Below are positions 36,314 to 49,028 of a DNA stretch of 64,000 nt, piece by piece. The stretch spans positions 44,363 through 108,362 of the forward strand of contig NZ_SZTO01000015.1 of the NCBI RefSeq assembly GCF_013369385.1. The letters run 5' to 3'. The DNA is from Vibrio sp. 05-20-BW147. Its GTDB lineage: Bacteria; Pseudomonadota; Gammaproteobacteria; Enterobacterales; Vibrionaceae. The position numbers and the translations under genes are program-made. The notes under the pieces were generated by a model. That model ran no database searches and was not told the origin of the DNA. It saw nothing but the letters and a program-made list of their open reading frames with translations. Position 1 is the stretch's first letter; every line of letters begins with the position of its first letter.

Positions 36314-36341
36314 AAAAAAGCCCTGCCGGTAAGGGCAGGGC
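36314..36341 (-). terminator. Terminator of the mglBAC operon
   Basis: Minus-strand stem GCCCTGCC/GGCAGGGC with loop CTTACC followed by TTTTTT. It lies 23 bases after the mglC stop and before galR. Confidence 0.85.
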
Positions 36342-36363
36342 GAGCGCTAGGCGCAGTTGGGGG

Positions 36364-37371
36364 TTATTTTTTGTTGGCGTATTTCATCGAATCGAGCGCG
36401 ACCGCGAAGACGATGATGGAGCCTTTAATAATGTATTGCCAGTATGGGCTGACGCCGATGTAGGTCATACCGTAGTTGATAACGGTGAAGATCAACACAC
36501 CCGTGACAACACCAGCAATGCTACCGACACCACCGGCAAATGAAACGCCGCCGACCACACACGCGGCGATGGCATCGAGCTCGTATAGGAAGCCCAAGTT
36601 GTTGGTGGCACTGCCGATACGGCCAGCTTCCAACATACCGCCAAAGGCGTAAAGCACACCAGAAAGGGCATACACTTTCAACAAGGTGAGGGGGACGTTC
36701 ACACCAGACACTTTGGCCGCTTCTGGGTTACCCCCCACGGCGAAAATGTTTTTGCCAAACACGGTTTTGTTCCACAGCACCCACATAAAGACAATGGCGA
36801 TGATGGCGTAGAAGGTGATGTAGGAGAAACGGAAACCACCGAGGTTGATAAAGCCTTGCGTAAAGGTGGTGAAACGCTCGTCAAAGCCCGCAATCGGAGA
36901 GGCGCCCACGGCATCGTAGTAAAGCGAGTTGATGCCGTAAACGATGATCATGGTACCTAATGTGGCGATAAAGGGCGTTACTTTTAGGTAAGCAACGATA
37001 ACGCCGTTGACCAAACCGATGATGGCACCGATCAAGCACACGCAAATGATCACCGCGACGATGGGCACTTCGCCAATGCCTGGGAACACTTTGTTGACGT
37101 TATCGATCGATTGCAACAGGGTGGCCGAAATCACCGCCGCCAAACCCACTTGGCGGCCGGCGGAAAGGTCGGTGCCTTGGGTGACAATCAGGCCGGCGAC
37201 ACCGAGAGCGATGATGACACGCACGGAAGATTGAGTCAGGATATTACTTAAGTTTCTCAAGCTAAGAAACGATGGCTCTTGAATAACAATAACAGCCAGT
37301 AGAATAAGGAGAACCGCGTATATTGCGCTCTCTTTTAAATGCTTTAATGCGAAAGATTTAACAGCGTCCAT
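36364..37371 (-). CDS. mglC: Galactose/methyl-galactoside ABC permease MglC
   Basis: 335 residues with about ten transmembrane segments of the BPD_transp_2 sugar-permease type. Markers are VTQGTDLSAGRQVGLAAVISATLLQSI near the N-terminus and GGVSFAGGVGSIAGVVTGVLI near the C-terminus. The ribosome site AGGGA lies 8 bases before the ATG and the gene starts 10 bases after the mglA stop. It forms the membrane channel for galactose, glucose and methyl-galactosides. Confidence 0.93.
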   Translation of the reverse strand: MDAVKSFALKHLKESAIYAVLLILLAVIVIQEPSFLSLRNLSNILTQSSVRVIIALGVAGLIVTQGTDLSAGRQVGLAAVISATLLQSIDNVNKVFPGIGEVPIVAVIICVCLIGAIIGLVNGVIVAYLKVTPFIATLGTMIIVYGINSLYYDAVGASPIAGFDERFTTFTQGFINLGGFRFSYITFYAIIAIVFMWVLWNKTVFGKNIFAVGGNPEAAKVSGVNVPLTLLKVYALSGVLYAFGGMLEAGRIGSATNNLGFLYELDAIAACVVGGVSFAGGVGSIAGVVTGVLIFTVINYGMTYIGVSPYWQYIIKGSIIVFAVALDSMKYANKK

Positions 37372-37381
37372 AATTCATTCC

Positions 37382-38890
37382 CTAGAGATAGCGAGAAGCC
37401 AGTTCTAATATTTCATTCTGTGAAGTTTCTTTGGTATTAACGATGCCCGCTGCGCGGCCATTACTCATGACTAATATTCGGTCTGTAATACCCAGTAATT
37501 CCGGCATTTCCGAAGAAATAATAATGATGCCTTTGTTTTTCTTGGCTAATTCGAGAATTAATTGGTAAATCTCAAACTTGGCGCCAACGTCGATCCCGCG
37601 TGTCGGTTCATCCAGCATGAGGATTTCCGGTTGCGTGAGTAGCCAGCGGCCAATGATGACTTTCTGCTGATTACCGCCCGACAAAGAGCTGATGTGGGTT
37701 TGATGAGAGGGCGTTTTCACGCGCATGGAATCAATCACCCACTGCGTGTCACTCTTCATTTTTTTGTCGCTGAGTAGGCCCATTTTGGTTTTGTACTCAT
37801 CGACGTTGGCCACCAACGCATTGAAGGTGATGTCGAGGTTGCCGTAGATGCCGGTGGAGCGACGTTCCTCGGTCACGAGGGCGAAACCGTTGTTGATCGC
37901 TTCATGCGCATCGCGGTTTTTCATCTCACGACCATGCAAGCGAATGTGCCCTTCGCTGCGTTCGCGTACACCGAAAATCGTTTCGACGATGTCGGTTCTG
38001 CGTGAACCCACAAGGCCCGCAACACCTAAGATTTCGCCCGCTTTCAGTTCAAACGACACATCTTGAATCGATGGCTGGTTGAGCGCGGTGAGGTTTTCCA
38101 CTTGCAAAATCACATCTTTCGGTGTGTTGGTTTTTTCAGGGAAGCGATGCGTTAACTCGCGGCCAACCATCATGGCGATGATCTGGTCCATATCGAGCCC
38201 TTTGAGAGGGCGAGTGTCGACCCATTGTCCATCGCGCAAAATGGTGATTTCATCGCAGATAGCAAAGATTTCTTCCATCTTGTGCGAGATGTACACCACG
38301 CCACAGCCTTTCTCTTTCAGCTTGTTGATGATGGTAAACAGGTGGCTGACTTCTTTTTCCGTCAGCGATGAGGTGGGTTCATCCATGATGACGATTTTGG
38401 CGTCATAGGAGAACGCTTTGGCGATCTCAACCATCTGCATTTGTGACACGGATAAGGTCGCGACTTTGACTTTAGGATCGATATCGATATCCAGTTCGGC
38501 AAAGATTGCTTTGGTATCGCGATACATTTTATCGTGATCAACAAAGAACCCTTTCTTTGGATAACGACCGAGCCAAATATTATCCATGACGGAGCATTGT
38601 TTTACTTGGTTCAATTCTTGGTGAACCATAGAAACACCGGATTCCAATGCTTCTTTTGATGAGGTGAAATTCACTTCCTTGCCGAGAAAGAGAATATTTC
38701 CTTCATTCTTCTCGTAAATACCAAATAGACATTTTAATAGTGTTGATTTGCCAGCCCCATTTTCTCCCATTAATGCATGAATAGAATGAGGGCGAACGTT
38801 TAAATTAACCTTATCTAATGCCTTTACCCCAGGAAACTCTTTACTTACTCCTGTCATCTCCAACAGGAATTCATGTGTTTGATTTACCAT
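37382..38890 (-). CDS. mglA: Galactose/methyl-galactoside ABC ATPase MglA
   Basis: 502 residues with two ABC domains, as in all MglA/RbsA-type sugar ATPases. The first half has Walker [10 protein letters not shown] and Walker [13 protein letters not shown]. The second half has a degenerate A-loop ([12 protein letters not shown]), signature LSGGNQQK and Walker [13 protein letters not shown]. It powers the MglBC galactose importer on the cytoplasmic face. It lies between mglB and mglC in one minus-strand operon. Confidence 0.94.
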   Translation of the reverse strand: MVNQTHEFLLEMTGVSKEFPGVKALDKVNLNVRPHSIHALMGENGAGKSTLLKCLFGIYEKNEGNILFLGKEVNFTSSKEALESGVSMVHQELNQVKQCSVMDNIWLGRYPKKGFFVDHDKMYRDTKAIFAELDIDIDPKVKVATLSVSQMQMVEIAKAFSYDAKIVIMDEPTSSLTEKEVSHLFTIINKLKEKGCGVVYISHKMEEIFAICDEITILRDGQWVDTRPLKGLDMDQIIAMMVGRELTHRFPEKTNTPKDVILQVENLTALNQPSIQDVSFELKAGEILGVAGLVGSRRTDIVETIFGVRERSEGHIRLHGREMKNRDAHEAINNGFALVTEERRSTGIYGNLDITFNALVANVDEYKTKMGLLSDKKMKSDTQWVIDSMRVKTPSHQTHISSLSGGNQQKVIIGRWLLTQPEILMLDEPTRGIDVGAKFEIYQLILELAKKNKGIIIISSEMPELLGITDRILVMSNGRAAGIVNTKETSQNEILELASRYL

Positions 38891-38967
38891 GGTCTCTCTT
38901 TATTTCGTCAATGGGCGGACAACAGAAATGTTCTCTAACGACAGTGTGACAATGAAGAAAGCGCATA

Positions 38968-38985
38968 GGGGGAGCATGCTCCCCC
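38968..38985 (-). other. Strong stem-loop between mglB and mglA
   Basis: Perfect 18-bp palindrome of two GGGGGAGC-type arms around AT, 11 bases after the mglB stop, with no T-run. Hairpins in this place usually protect the binding-protein message so that MglB exceeds the membrane subunits. Confidence 0.7.
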
Positions 38986-38995
38986 GGGCACTAAA

Positions 38996-39970
38996 TTAGT
39001 TCAAGGTATCTTTATCAACGCCAACATAAGGCACGCGAACAATTTTGTTCACGACTTGCCAGCGAGTGCCTTCAGCAGGTTGTTTGCCATCGGCGAGGTT
39101 GCGTGACAGTTCAAAGGTCGCTTTCGCTTGGGATTCCGCATCGTTGAGTACGGTACCCGCCATGTCGCCAGATTTGACCAGCGCCAAGGCTTCAGCTAGG
39201 GCATCAACACCGTACACAGGCAGTTTCACGCCCGCGCCGCGCAGTGCTTCTACTGCGCCCATCGCCATGCCGTCGTTGTTGGCAATCACCACTTCGATTT
39301 TGCTGCCGTTAGGGCCAGAGAGCCAAGCGTCCATCTTGTCTTTCGCCATCGCGGTATCCCACATGCCAGTATCCATGTGCAACTCTTCGGTTTTGATGCC
39401 GTTTTCATTGATGGTTTGCACAGAATACGTGGTGCGTGCTTCCGCATCTGGGTGGCCAGGTTCGCCTTTTAGCATTACGTACTGCAGTACGCCATCGCCG
39501 TTTTTGTCCCATGCTGGGTTGGCTTTCCACGCTTGCGCGATGAGATCACCCTGAATGATGCCCGATTCTTTTGAGTCGGTACCGACGTAGTACGCTTTGT
39601 CGTAGCTCGCGAGCGCTTGTGGGCTTGGTTCTTTGTTGTAGAACACGATAGGCACATCGTCCATTTTCGCTTTTTGGATGATGGTTGGCGCGGCCGCAGG
39701 GTCAACCAGGTTAATGGCCAGCGCTTGCACACCACGAGCCAACATGACGTCCACTTGGTCGTTTTGCATCGATTGGCTGTTTTGCGAATCGTTCATCAGA
39801 ATGCGAGTGCTTTTGTCTGATGCCGCTTCTTTTTCAATCGCTTGGCGCACAACCGACATGAAGTTGTCGTCGTACTTGTAGATAGTAAATCCAAGGGTGG
39901 TATCCGCTAGAGCTTGTGTTCCAAAGCCTACACCAGCAGTGAGCAGAGCAAGTAGAGTAACCTTTCTCAT
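38996..39970 (-). CDS. mglB: Galactose/glucose-binding periplasmic protein MglB
   Basis: 324 residues from the ATG at 39970, giving a clean 22-residue signal peptide ending in QALA; a start at 40027 would add 19 residues ahead of it. The mature part begins [16 protein letters not shown], the MglB start, with the sugar-contact pattern YxxxDNF, later NDSQNSQ and [13 protein letters not shown]. It binds galactose and glucose in the periplasm for MglAC and can also serve as a chemotaxis ligand. Two GalR-like operators lie upstream. Confidence 0.94.
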   Translation of the reverse strand: MRKVTLLALLTAGVGFGTQALADTTLGFTIYKYDDNFMSVVRQAIEKEAASDKSTRILMNDSQNSQSMQNDQVDVMLARGVQALAINLVDPAAAPTIIQKAKMDDVPIVFYNKEPSPQALASYDKAYYVGTDSKESGIIQGDLIAQAWKANPAWDKNGDGVLQYVMLKGEPGHPDAEARTTYSVQTINENGIKTEELHMDTGMWDTAMAKDKMDAWLSGPNGSKIEVVIANNDGMAMGAVEALRGAGVKLPVYGVDALAEALALVKSGDMAGTVLNDAESQAKATFELSRNLADGKQPAEGTRWQVVNKIVRVPYVGVDKDTLN

Positions 39971-40042
39971 AGAAAAATCCTGATTGTTTGTTATTGGTTT
40001 GCTGTAGGGGTAATTCGTTATCTGCAATTAATTTTATAATTG

Positions 40043-40058
40043 GTGAAAACGTTTACCC
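40043..40058. promoter_or_regulatory. GalR-like operator, mglB proximal
   Basis: GTGAAAACGTTTACCC, symmetric about the central CG and close to GTGNAANCGNTTNCAC, 73 bases upstream of the mglB start. Confidence 0.75.
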
Positions 40059-40176
40059 TTTGAGTATAGTGACAAACGAATCAATTAATGTGAACTAGAT
40101 AAAAATTTCACCAGATTTGTAATTGAATGTTAATGTTTGTAAGGGTTTTGTGATTTGAGTGTGGTTTTTATCTTGT

Positions 40177-40192
40177 GTGTAAACGTTGGTCA
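40177..40192. promoter_or_regulatory. GalR-like operator, mglB distal
   Basis: GTGTAAACGTTGGTCA, a good left half and weaker right half, 134 bases upstream of the first mglB site. The pair could support looping. Confidence 0.6.
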
Positions 40193-40234
40193 TAAAAGTG
40201 GTGATCGAGTGCAAAAAAACGCACCAAAACGACA

Positions 40235-40271
40235 AAGCCAAGCCTTAGACGCAAAATCAAAGGCTTGGCTT
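40235..40271 (-). terminator. Terminator of the lacZ operon
   Basis: Twelve-base perfect stem AAGCCAAGCCTT/AAGGCTTGGCTT with a 13-base loop, 69 bases past the lacZ stop on the minus strand, followed by TGTCGTTTTGG. It insulates the mglB promoter region. Confidence 0.65.
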
Positions 40272-40286
40272 ATCGGGTTTGGCTTA

Positions 40287-40325
40287 GTGGGAAAGCCTAG
40301 AGGGAAAGCCTAGTGGGAAAGCCTA
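40287..40325. repeat. Three tandem 13-bp units after lacZ
   Basis: Units GTGGGAAAGCCTA, GAGGGAAAGCCTA and GTGGGAAAGCCTA run head to tail, plus a partial fourth unit. They lie 15 bases beyond the lacZ stop, in non-coding DNA. Confidence 0.9.
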
Positions 40326-40339
40326 GAGGCGAGCAAACG

Positions 40340-43474
<3,135 letters not shown>

Positions 43475-43525
43475 CTACGGAGTTTGAGTCCGAAGCGAGG
43501 GTGTCTTTGCTTTTGTTGTGAAGCG

Positions 43526-44401
43526 TTATTTTGCCAATTGCTTCACGAGATAATCTTTTGCGTGGGTAAAGCCTTGCTCACCCGCTTGATTGGCAATTGC
43601 CGCCGCTTGTTTTACGTCGTTGTCTTTGAGCGCTGCATCGATTTGAACTTGGTACAGTGTCCATTCGTCTTGTGCTTTAGGCGATGCAGCAGGGGATAAC
43701 TCTGCTTTCGCGGTGTCGTTGGTTTGCGTGCCCAATTCCGCCAAAAGCGTTAATACCGCGTTGTTGTCGGAGGCACTCGCCGTGACATCAATAACGCCAA
43801 AAGGTTGGAACTGCGCTGTGAGCGGAAGCTGTTTACTGCCAATGACGTTTTGCCTTTCTGCATAAACTTCTTTTGGGTGCTTGCGAGTCAATTCCATGCC
43901 AAGCATTGTCGAATCTGAAGCGATGACCACGTATTTCGCGCCATTAAGTGGTGGGTTCACCGTGATTACTTGTTCAACATGCTCTAAGCCGCGCATGCCC
44001 GTTGTGTGGTAGTTAAAGTCTTTCGCCGAATAATCCGATAGAAGCTGCCATTTCGCGTCGTAAATCATGATATTCGCAGCAAATAACGCATTGTTGTCAA
44101 CATAAGAGCGAACGAGCAGTGAAAATGGCACGTCAGAAGTGATTTGGTAGCTCATCACTGGAAGCGGTTGGGATGAAGCAGAATCTGAAGAAAGTAAAAC
44201 CGCACTACTCAAGCTTGGCAGATTTGCATCCATAACCACCTGTTGGTGGAAAGGAATCGATAGGGCGGTCAGAGGCAAAGTATCTAACGTCGAGCAACAT
44301 TGTGGTTGGCTCAAATCGGTATTGAAAGTTTGCTCTGGTAATCCACTACACGCGCTAAGAGACAGAGCCATGAATAGAGTTGCTAGCGGTTTGAGTTTCA
44401 T
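43526..44401 (-). CDS. MalM-like lipoprotein
   Basis: 291 residues from the ATG at 44401, preceded by AAAGGA; a longer frame from 44437 puts 12 residues before the signal. The signal peptide ends in lipobox LSAC. The sequence follows the MalM pattern: CC near the mature start, LPLTALSIPF, then a beta-rich middle (NPPLNGAKYVVIASDSTMLG) and a helical C-terminal tail. MalM is a periplasmic protein of unclear function found next to lamB in maltose operons. Here it is between a LamB-like porin and lacZ, so it may help oligogalactoside entry in the periplasm. Confidence 0.78.
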   Translation of the reverse strand: MKLKPLATLFMALSLSACSGLPEQTFNTDLSQPQCCSTLDTLPLTALSIPFHQQVVMDANLPSLSSAVLLSSDSASSQPLPVMSYQITSDVPFSLLVRSYVDNNALFAANIMIYDAKWQLLSDYSAKDFNYHTTGMRGLEHVEQVITVNPPLNGAKYVVIASDSTMLGMELTRKHPKEVYAERQNVIGSKQLPLTAQFQPFGVIDVTASASDNNAVLTLLAELGTQTNDTAKAELSPAASPKAQDEWTLYQVQIDAALKDNDVKQAAAIANQAGEQGFTHAKDYLVKQLAK

Positions 44402-44417
44402 CTGCGTTGTCCTTTGT

Positions 44418-44440
44418 GGGGTGAGCGAGTTACTCACCCC
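44418..44440 (-). other. Intercistronic stem-loop between LamB-like and MalM-like genes
   Basis: Stem GGGGTGAG/CTCACCCC with a seven-base loop and no T-run, 30 bases after the porin stop. It likely tunes the ratio of porin to downstream products. Confidence 0.65.
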
Positions 44441-44470
44441 GTTGGGTTCAAAAATAGTTGCGGGATTGGG

Positions 44471-45712
44471 TTACCACCATGTTTCGACGTTAAAGCCAAA
44501 GGTGATTTCGTCAACGCTTTGTCCACCAGTGCTGCGAGCATGGCCGTAGACTTCGCCGCCACGGTGCCACTCGTCGGTTTTCTCTGAGTAGGTCGCGAAC
44601 AAACGCAGTGATGGACGAGCCCAAACGCCTTTGCCAGCTTGGAACATTTGCGCCACAGTCACTTTGTACATGTCGTTGGTACCAGCGCCGTTTTGTGCTT
44701 CTACTGATTCGTAGCCAACTTCAAGTGCGGTGGCCATGTAATCTGTCCAGCTGTACTGAGGACGAGCGCCTACACTGAACCATTTCTCACCTTCGTTGTT
44801 GTCCAGGTTTTTGTTTTGGTAAGCGATGGAGTACATCACTTGGAAATCTTCATTCACGTTAAGATCGCCAGAGTTGAAGAGACGCCAGCTGTAACCATCG
44901 TGCTCTACGCCTGTGTTGTATTTACGGTTTGAGCCACCTTCAGCACTCATCAAACCGCCTGCAAGCGCATCCGTACCGTATTGGAAAGCGAATGTGTTTG
45001 AACCATAGTTCCAAGCTTGACGGTAAAGTGCAGAAAGCATGGCACCAGAAGTGGTGATGTCACTGTCGTCATAGCTAGAGTTTTGCGTGAACACGTAGTT
45101 CAAACCGACCGTAAGGTCTGCACTGTCACTCAGTTCAATGCCGCTTAAACGTGCGTCGATGTTGTGTAAGCTGCGGCCATCTGCGCTGGAGTTTGGCGCC
45201 ATCCATGCGATGTGACCTTTAGCAAAACCAAGATCCCAGTTTTCAATACCGATACCTGTGCTCGATGTATCCCAGTATTTAATGTCGATCATGTGCACTT
45301 CATGACGACGGTAAAAACGTTCGCCCGCCCAAACAGTGGCATCCGCTTGGCCTTCAAACAGGCCGTGACCCGCTGACCACATTTGGATCACGCTAACGTC
45401 ACCCCAGCTTTCACCGCTACCAAGGTAAAGGGTGGTATCAAAGTACGCTTCACCTTGTTGCCAAACGTCAGCTTTCAAGCCCGCTTCCCACCAGTTCAGT
45501 TCGTTACCCAAACGGTAGTTACCATAACCTTGACCAGCACGAATGACATCGTTGCGTTCGCCTTTGCCACCATTGTGTTCATCGTTATCGGTGTAAATGT
45601 TGCCCCACTTGGCGTAGCCAAAGTAAGTGATGTTCTCCACTGCAGCCATACCCGCAATCGGTGCTAGGGCGAGGGTGAACCCAAGCGCTCTGACAAGCGT
45701 CTTTTGTTTCAT
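44471..45712 (-). CDS. LamB-like maltoporin paralogue of the galactoside operon
   Basis: 413 residues. A 23-residue signal peptide ends in GMAA, then the maltoporin start ENITYFGYAKWGNIY. The body is a barrel with aromatic-rich strands (the greasy-slide residues of LamB) and RRHEVHMIDIKYWDTSSTGIGIE, a block typical of LamB. It ends in ETWW. Because the downstream genes are MalM-like and lacZ, and the promoter carries a GalR-like operator, its cargo is probably a galactoside rather than maltodextrin; that is inference. GGAG lies 8 bases before the ATG. Confidence 0.88.
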   Translation of the reverse strand: MKQKTLVRALGFTLALAPIAGMAAVENITYFGYAKWGNIYTDNDEHNGGKGERNDVIRAGQGYGNYRLGNELNWWEAGLKADVWQQGEAYFDTTLYLGSGESWGDVSVIQMWSAGHGLFEGQADATVWAGERFYRRHEVHMIDIKYWDTSSTGIGIENWDLGFAKGHIAWMAPNSSADGRSLHNIDARLSGIELSDSADLTVGLNYVFTQNSSYDDSDITTSGAMLSALYRQAWNYGSNTFAFQYGTDALAGGLMSAEGGSNRKYNTGVEHDGYSWRLFNSGDLNVNEDFQVMYSIAYQNKNLDNNEGEKWFSVGARPQYSWTDYMATALEVGYESVEAQNGAGTNDMYKVTVAQMFQAGKGVWARPSLRLFATYSEKTDEWHRGGEVYGHARSTGGQSVDEITFGFNVETWW

Positions 45713-45790
45713 GAAGTGTCTCCATTCTATTTTTATGGATTTATTTTTTATTGGTTTGAGTCCTAACTCGCTGCGCAGTGTAAATAAACT

Positions 45791-45806
45791 ATGGAAACGT
45801 TTTCAT
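45791..45806. promoter_or_regulatory. GalR-like operator before the LamB-like porin
   Basis: ATGGAAACGTTTTCAT, nearly perfect symmetry about CG, 79 bases upstream of the porin start. It resembles the site before the alpha-galactosidase at 13 of 16 positions or more. Confidence 0.75.
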
Positions 45807-45842
45807 GATGAGGTTGGCATTTTTGTCGTAATGAGGGGGTAA

Positions 45843-46455
45843 TTACCATTTTGTGTGATTTTGATCTCTTAAATTGAGGCTTCGAGCGCAATTTCAGATT
45901 GATTTTAAACCATGCAGGTTGGGAGCGTTTACTTTGACTGGCGGAGTTTGGGTTGGGGTATTGGAATTGATGTTGTTTAAGATGCTGATTTAAATTGGCT
46001 TTTAGCTAAGGAAAGGCAGTTGTTAGGAAGAAGAGGAAAGAGCGCCCAATTGAAATCAACTGGGCATGTGAGACAAGGAAGCACATACACCAAGTGGTTC
46101 GCGGGCGCACTGCACACGAGCATTTGCTGTATCGTCAAACTGGGATTTTGAGTTAGGACCCAAGAGAGACACTTCATAAAGAATCTCGAAGCCTCAAGAA
46201 TACGGTTGTCGGCTAACCACTTCAAGAGGTGGGGAGTTTAACTGAGTGGTCTGTAACCTTATTTATGATTTTGTTGTTGTAAGGTAGTGAATTGAATGGT
46301 GAAAAACTCCTAATAAATCAACCTTGTATTTGAGTTTTCGTGCAGGGATTTAAAGAATTCAGTAACCAAAGAATCTGAAGTGTTTTGGCGCTGATCGCTG
46401 CGTAATATAAGAAGGAATATAGCGTAGCGGGCGATGGCACAAGTTTGAAAAATGG
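45843..46455. other. Long divergent intergenic region with an unexplained stem-loop
   Basis: Between the LamB-like porin and the alpha-galactosidase. I see no convincing gene. A partial CRP-like TGTGATTTTGATCTC occurs near 45862. Around 46221-46236 there is a tight hairpin CCACTTC/GAGGTGG with a two-base loop, preceded by sequence of different texture (about 46020-46240). This could be a remnant of a small IS200-type element or a decayed gene, but neither is shown. Confidence 0.4.
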
Positions 46456-46471
46456 CTGGAAACGTTTTCAT
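46456..46471. promoter_or_regulatory. GalR-like operator before the alpha-galactosidase
   Basis: CTGGAAACGTTTTCAT, symmetric about CG, 74 bases before the alpha-galactosidase start, sharing GGAAACGTTTTCAT with the porin site. Confidence 0.75.
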
Positions 46472-46545
46472 GATTTTGCAGTGGCTCACAGATTATTTTG
46501 TCCGTTTCATTATGATGCGGCGTAATTTCTCGTTTTTAGGTAAGC

Positions 46546-48666
46546 ATGATGACGAACAAAACAGTGATTGAGTTAAGTGGTCGGGAAACTCAGTTAATGG
46601 TCGAGCTCGGCGAATACGCGGAGATTCTGCACTGGGGAAACAAGGTTCAGGGGGAGCTTGAAAGCGCTCGCGTTGCACTGCATCGTCCGGTGCCATATGG
46701 TCGCCTTGATACTGATGTTGCGATGACTCTACACCCAGAGCTTGGTCGTGGCGTGTTCAGCAGCCCCGGTGTGGAAGGGCATCGTGAAGGACAAGATTGG
46801 GCACCCGTGTTTGTCATCTCTCATGTTGAACACGACCAAGGTTCCATCGTGATTCAAAGCGAAGATGCGATCGCGGGCCTTCGCCTGACAACCGAGCTGA
46901 TGCTGGATCAGCATGATGTGGTTAAAACGCGCCACACACTCACCAACATTAAAGCGGGCCTATACCAAGTGAACCGCTTGGCGAACACTTTGCCTTTGCC
47001 TGCCCGTGCGAACGAGTTGATGACCTATTACGGGCGCTGGGTTCACGAGTTTCAAACCGTGCGTCAACCTTTGCTTCAAGGGGGCTACCAACAAGAGAAC
47101 CGCCGTGGACGCACTTCCCATGAACATTATCCGGCATTGGTTGCTGGCAGCGCGCATTTTGACGAAATGAGTGGCGATGTATGGGGGTTCCATTTCGCAT
47201 GGAGTGGCAATCACAGACTGCGTGTGGACGTGAAAGCTGATGGTCGCCGTTATATGCAGGCTGAAGTCATTTACCTGCCTGGTGAAGTGGCACTGAAAGA
47301 GGGTGAAAGCCTGACCACACCGTGGTTGTACGCAAGTTACAGCCACTCGGGTCTCAACGGCATGAGCCACCATTTCCACTCACACGTCCGTGATTCGATT
47401 TTGCCTGAGGATTTTGCGAACAAGCCTCGTCCGATTCACCTTAATACTTGGGAAGGCATCTACTTCGATCACGATCCAGACTACATCATGTCAATGGCAA
47501 CCCAATCGGCGGAGATGGGCGTTGAACGCTTTATCATTGATGACGGCTGGTTCAAAGGGCGCAATGGCGACAAAGCCGGGCTAGGGGACTGGTTCTTATG
47601 TGAAACCAAGTACCCGAATGGTTTGCAACCGATCGTCGAACACGTCAACAAACTGGGTATGGAGTTTGGTTTGTGGTTCGAGCCGGAGATGATCAACAAA
47701 GATTCAGATTTGTATCGAACGCATCCTGATTGGTTATTGGCTGTAAACGGTTACGATCAGCCAACTGGTCGCAACCAGTATGTGATTAACCTGCAAAACG
47801 ATGAGGCGTTTAACTTTCTGTTTGAGCGGTTGGACCATTTCCTCTCGACTTACAACATTGCTTACATCAAATGGGACATGAACCGTGAAGTGGTGCAGCC
47901 AGCGCATTTAGGCCAAGCGGCAGCGCACAATCAAACCCAACGTTACTACCAGTTAGTCGATAACGTTCGCGAAAAGCATCCGAACGTCGAGATTGAATCT
48001 TGCGCGGCAGGTGGTGGTCGTATCGATTTTGAAGTGCTGAAACGCACGCACCGATTCTGGGCGTCAGACAACAATGACGCGCTTGAGCGTCAAACCATTC
48101 AACGCGGCATGAGCTATTTTTTCCCGCCAGAGGTGATGGGCAGCCATATTGGTGCCAGCCATTGTCACAGTACGCGCCGTCGTCATAGTATCGAGTTCCG
48201 TGGGCTTACGGCACTGTTCGGTCATATGGGGATTGAGCTTGATCCTGTGAAAGAAGAGCAAGTGGAAAAAGAAGGTTTTGAGCGCTATATCAAGCTGCAC
48301 AAGATGCTGCGTCCACTGCTGCACAGCGGCAGAACTTGGCGTGTACCAACCGATGATAAAGCGCATCAAATTCATGCGGTGGTGGCCAACGATCAATCTA
48401 AAGCGGTGGTGATGATTGCTCAGCTCGCGATGCCGACGAACTCTCTAAGTGGGCATTTGCGCATACCGGGTTTAGATCCACAAGCGACATATCGAGTGAC
48501 GGTATTGGATAAACCGTCTAACTACGATGACATCGTGAATTACCAGCCGCCATGGACTGAATCGGGCTGTGAACTGTCTGGCGCATGGTGTGAAGAAGTT
48601 GGCTTAACCATGCCAATTCTTGATGCAGAAAGTGCGATGTTGGTGACGTTCGAACGTATTCACTAA
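46546..48666 (+). CDS. GH36 alpha-galactosidase
   Basis: 706 residues, no signal peptide, cytoplasmic. The GH36 layout is N-terminal beta-sandwich (1-310), TIM barrel (about 310-640) and C-terminal sheet. Nucleophile D444 lies in YIKWDMNR, acid/base D508 in ASDNNDALER, and the CxxGG-type substrate loop in ESCAAGGGR. It hydrolyses melibiose, raffinose-type and other alpha-galactosides to free galactose. A second ATG at 46549 is equally well placed after TAGGTAA. It is followed by a terminator and a MelB-type symporter with its own operators, forming an alpha-galactoside module. Confidence 0.92.
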   Translation: MMTNKTVIELSGRETQLMVELGEYAEILHWGNKVQGELESARVALHRPVPYGRLDTDVAMTLHPELGRGVFSSPGVEGHREGQDWAPVFVISHVEHDQGSIVIQSEDAIAGLRLTTELMLDQHDVVKTRHTLTNIKAGLYQVNRLANTLPLPARANELMTYYGRWVHEFQTVRQPLLQGGYQQENRRGRTSHEHYPALVAGSAHFDEMSGDVWGFHFAWSGNHRLRVDVKADGRRYMQAEVIYLPGEVALKEGESLTTPWLYASYSHSGLNGMSHHFHSHVRDSILPEDFANKPRPIHLNTWEGIYFDHDPDYIMSMATQSAEMGVERFIIDDGWFKGRNGDKAGLGDWFLCETKYPNGLQPIVEHVNKLGMEFGLWFEPEMINKDSDLYRTHPDWLLAVNGYDQPTGRNQYVINLQNDEAFNFLFERLDHFLSTYNIAYIKWDMNREVVQPAHLGQAAAHNQTQRYYQLVDNVREKHPNVEIESCAAGGGRIDFEVLKRTHRFWASDNNDALERQTIQRGMSYFFPPEVMGSHIGASHCHSTRRRHSIEFRGLTALFGHMGIELDPVKEEQVEKEGFERYIKLHKMLRPLLHSGRTWRVPTDDKAHQIHAVVANDQSKAVVMIAQLAMPTNSLSGHLRIPGLDPQATYRVTVLDKPSNYDDIVNYQPPWTESGCELSGAWCEEVGLTMPILDAESAMLVTFERIH

Positions 48667-48713
48667 GCCATTCCTATTTAGACGACTTTATCGTTTCTCA
48701 TTGGGTTTCTATC

Positions 48714-48746
48714 GCCGTACAGACATCAGGTTTGTACGGCTTTTTG
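48714..48746 (+). terminator. Terminator after the alpha-galactosidase
   Basis: Stem GCCGTACA/TGTACGGC with an 11-base loop followed by TTTTTGCG, 47 bases after the stop. Confidence 0.85.
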
Positions 48747-48766
48747 CGTTGTTTTTTATTGGTGGG

Positions 48767-48782
48767 GTGAAATCGTTTTCAT
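48767..48782. promoter_or_regulatory. GalR-like operator, symporter distal
   Basis: GTGAAATCGTTTTCAT fits GTGNAANCGNTTNCAC except for the last two bases, 247 bases before the symporter start. Confidence 0.65.
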
Positions 48783-48882
48783 GTTTAACGAGCGTAAAGT
48801 GCTGATAAAATGGCGTAAATGACACGTTCTCCTTGCATTAATAGGTCCAAATATTGTTCGATATCTCATTTTTAAAACTTGT

Positions 48883-48898
48883 CTGTAAACGTTTCCAT
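48883..48898. promoter_or_regulatory. GalR-like operator, symporter proximal
   Basis: CTGTAAACGTTTCCAT, symmetric about CG, 131 bases before the symporter start and 116 bases centre to centre from the distal site, close to 11 helical turns. Confidence 0.7.
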
Positions 48899-49028
48899 AA
48901 AGCGGTTTTTGATCACAGTAAGGCATTCAGTGTGTGAGTAGCATTAGCATCGAAAACTAAATAAAAGACGTCGACGTTATGAATTCTAGTTAGGGGAATG
49001 AATAGCAGTACGACACTAAGGAATGATT

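Noticed and set aside
45977..46225. Minus-strand 82-codon frame in the lamB/alpha-galactosidase gap
   Set aside because: No ribosome site, no recognisable domain and an odd composition. Kept only as an unexplained block.
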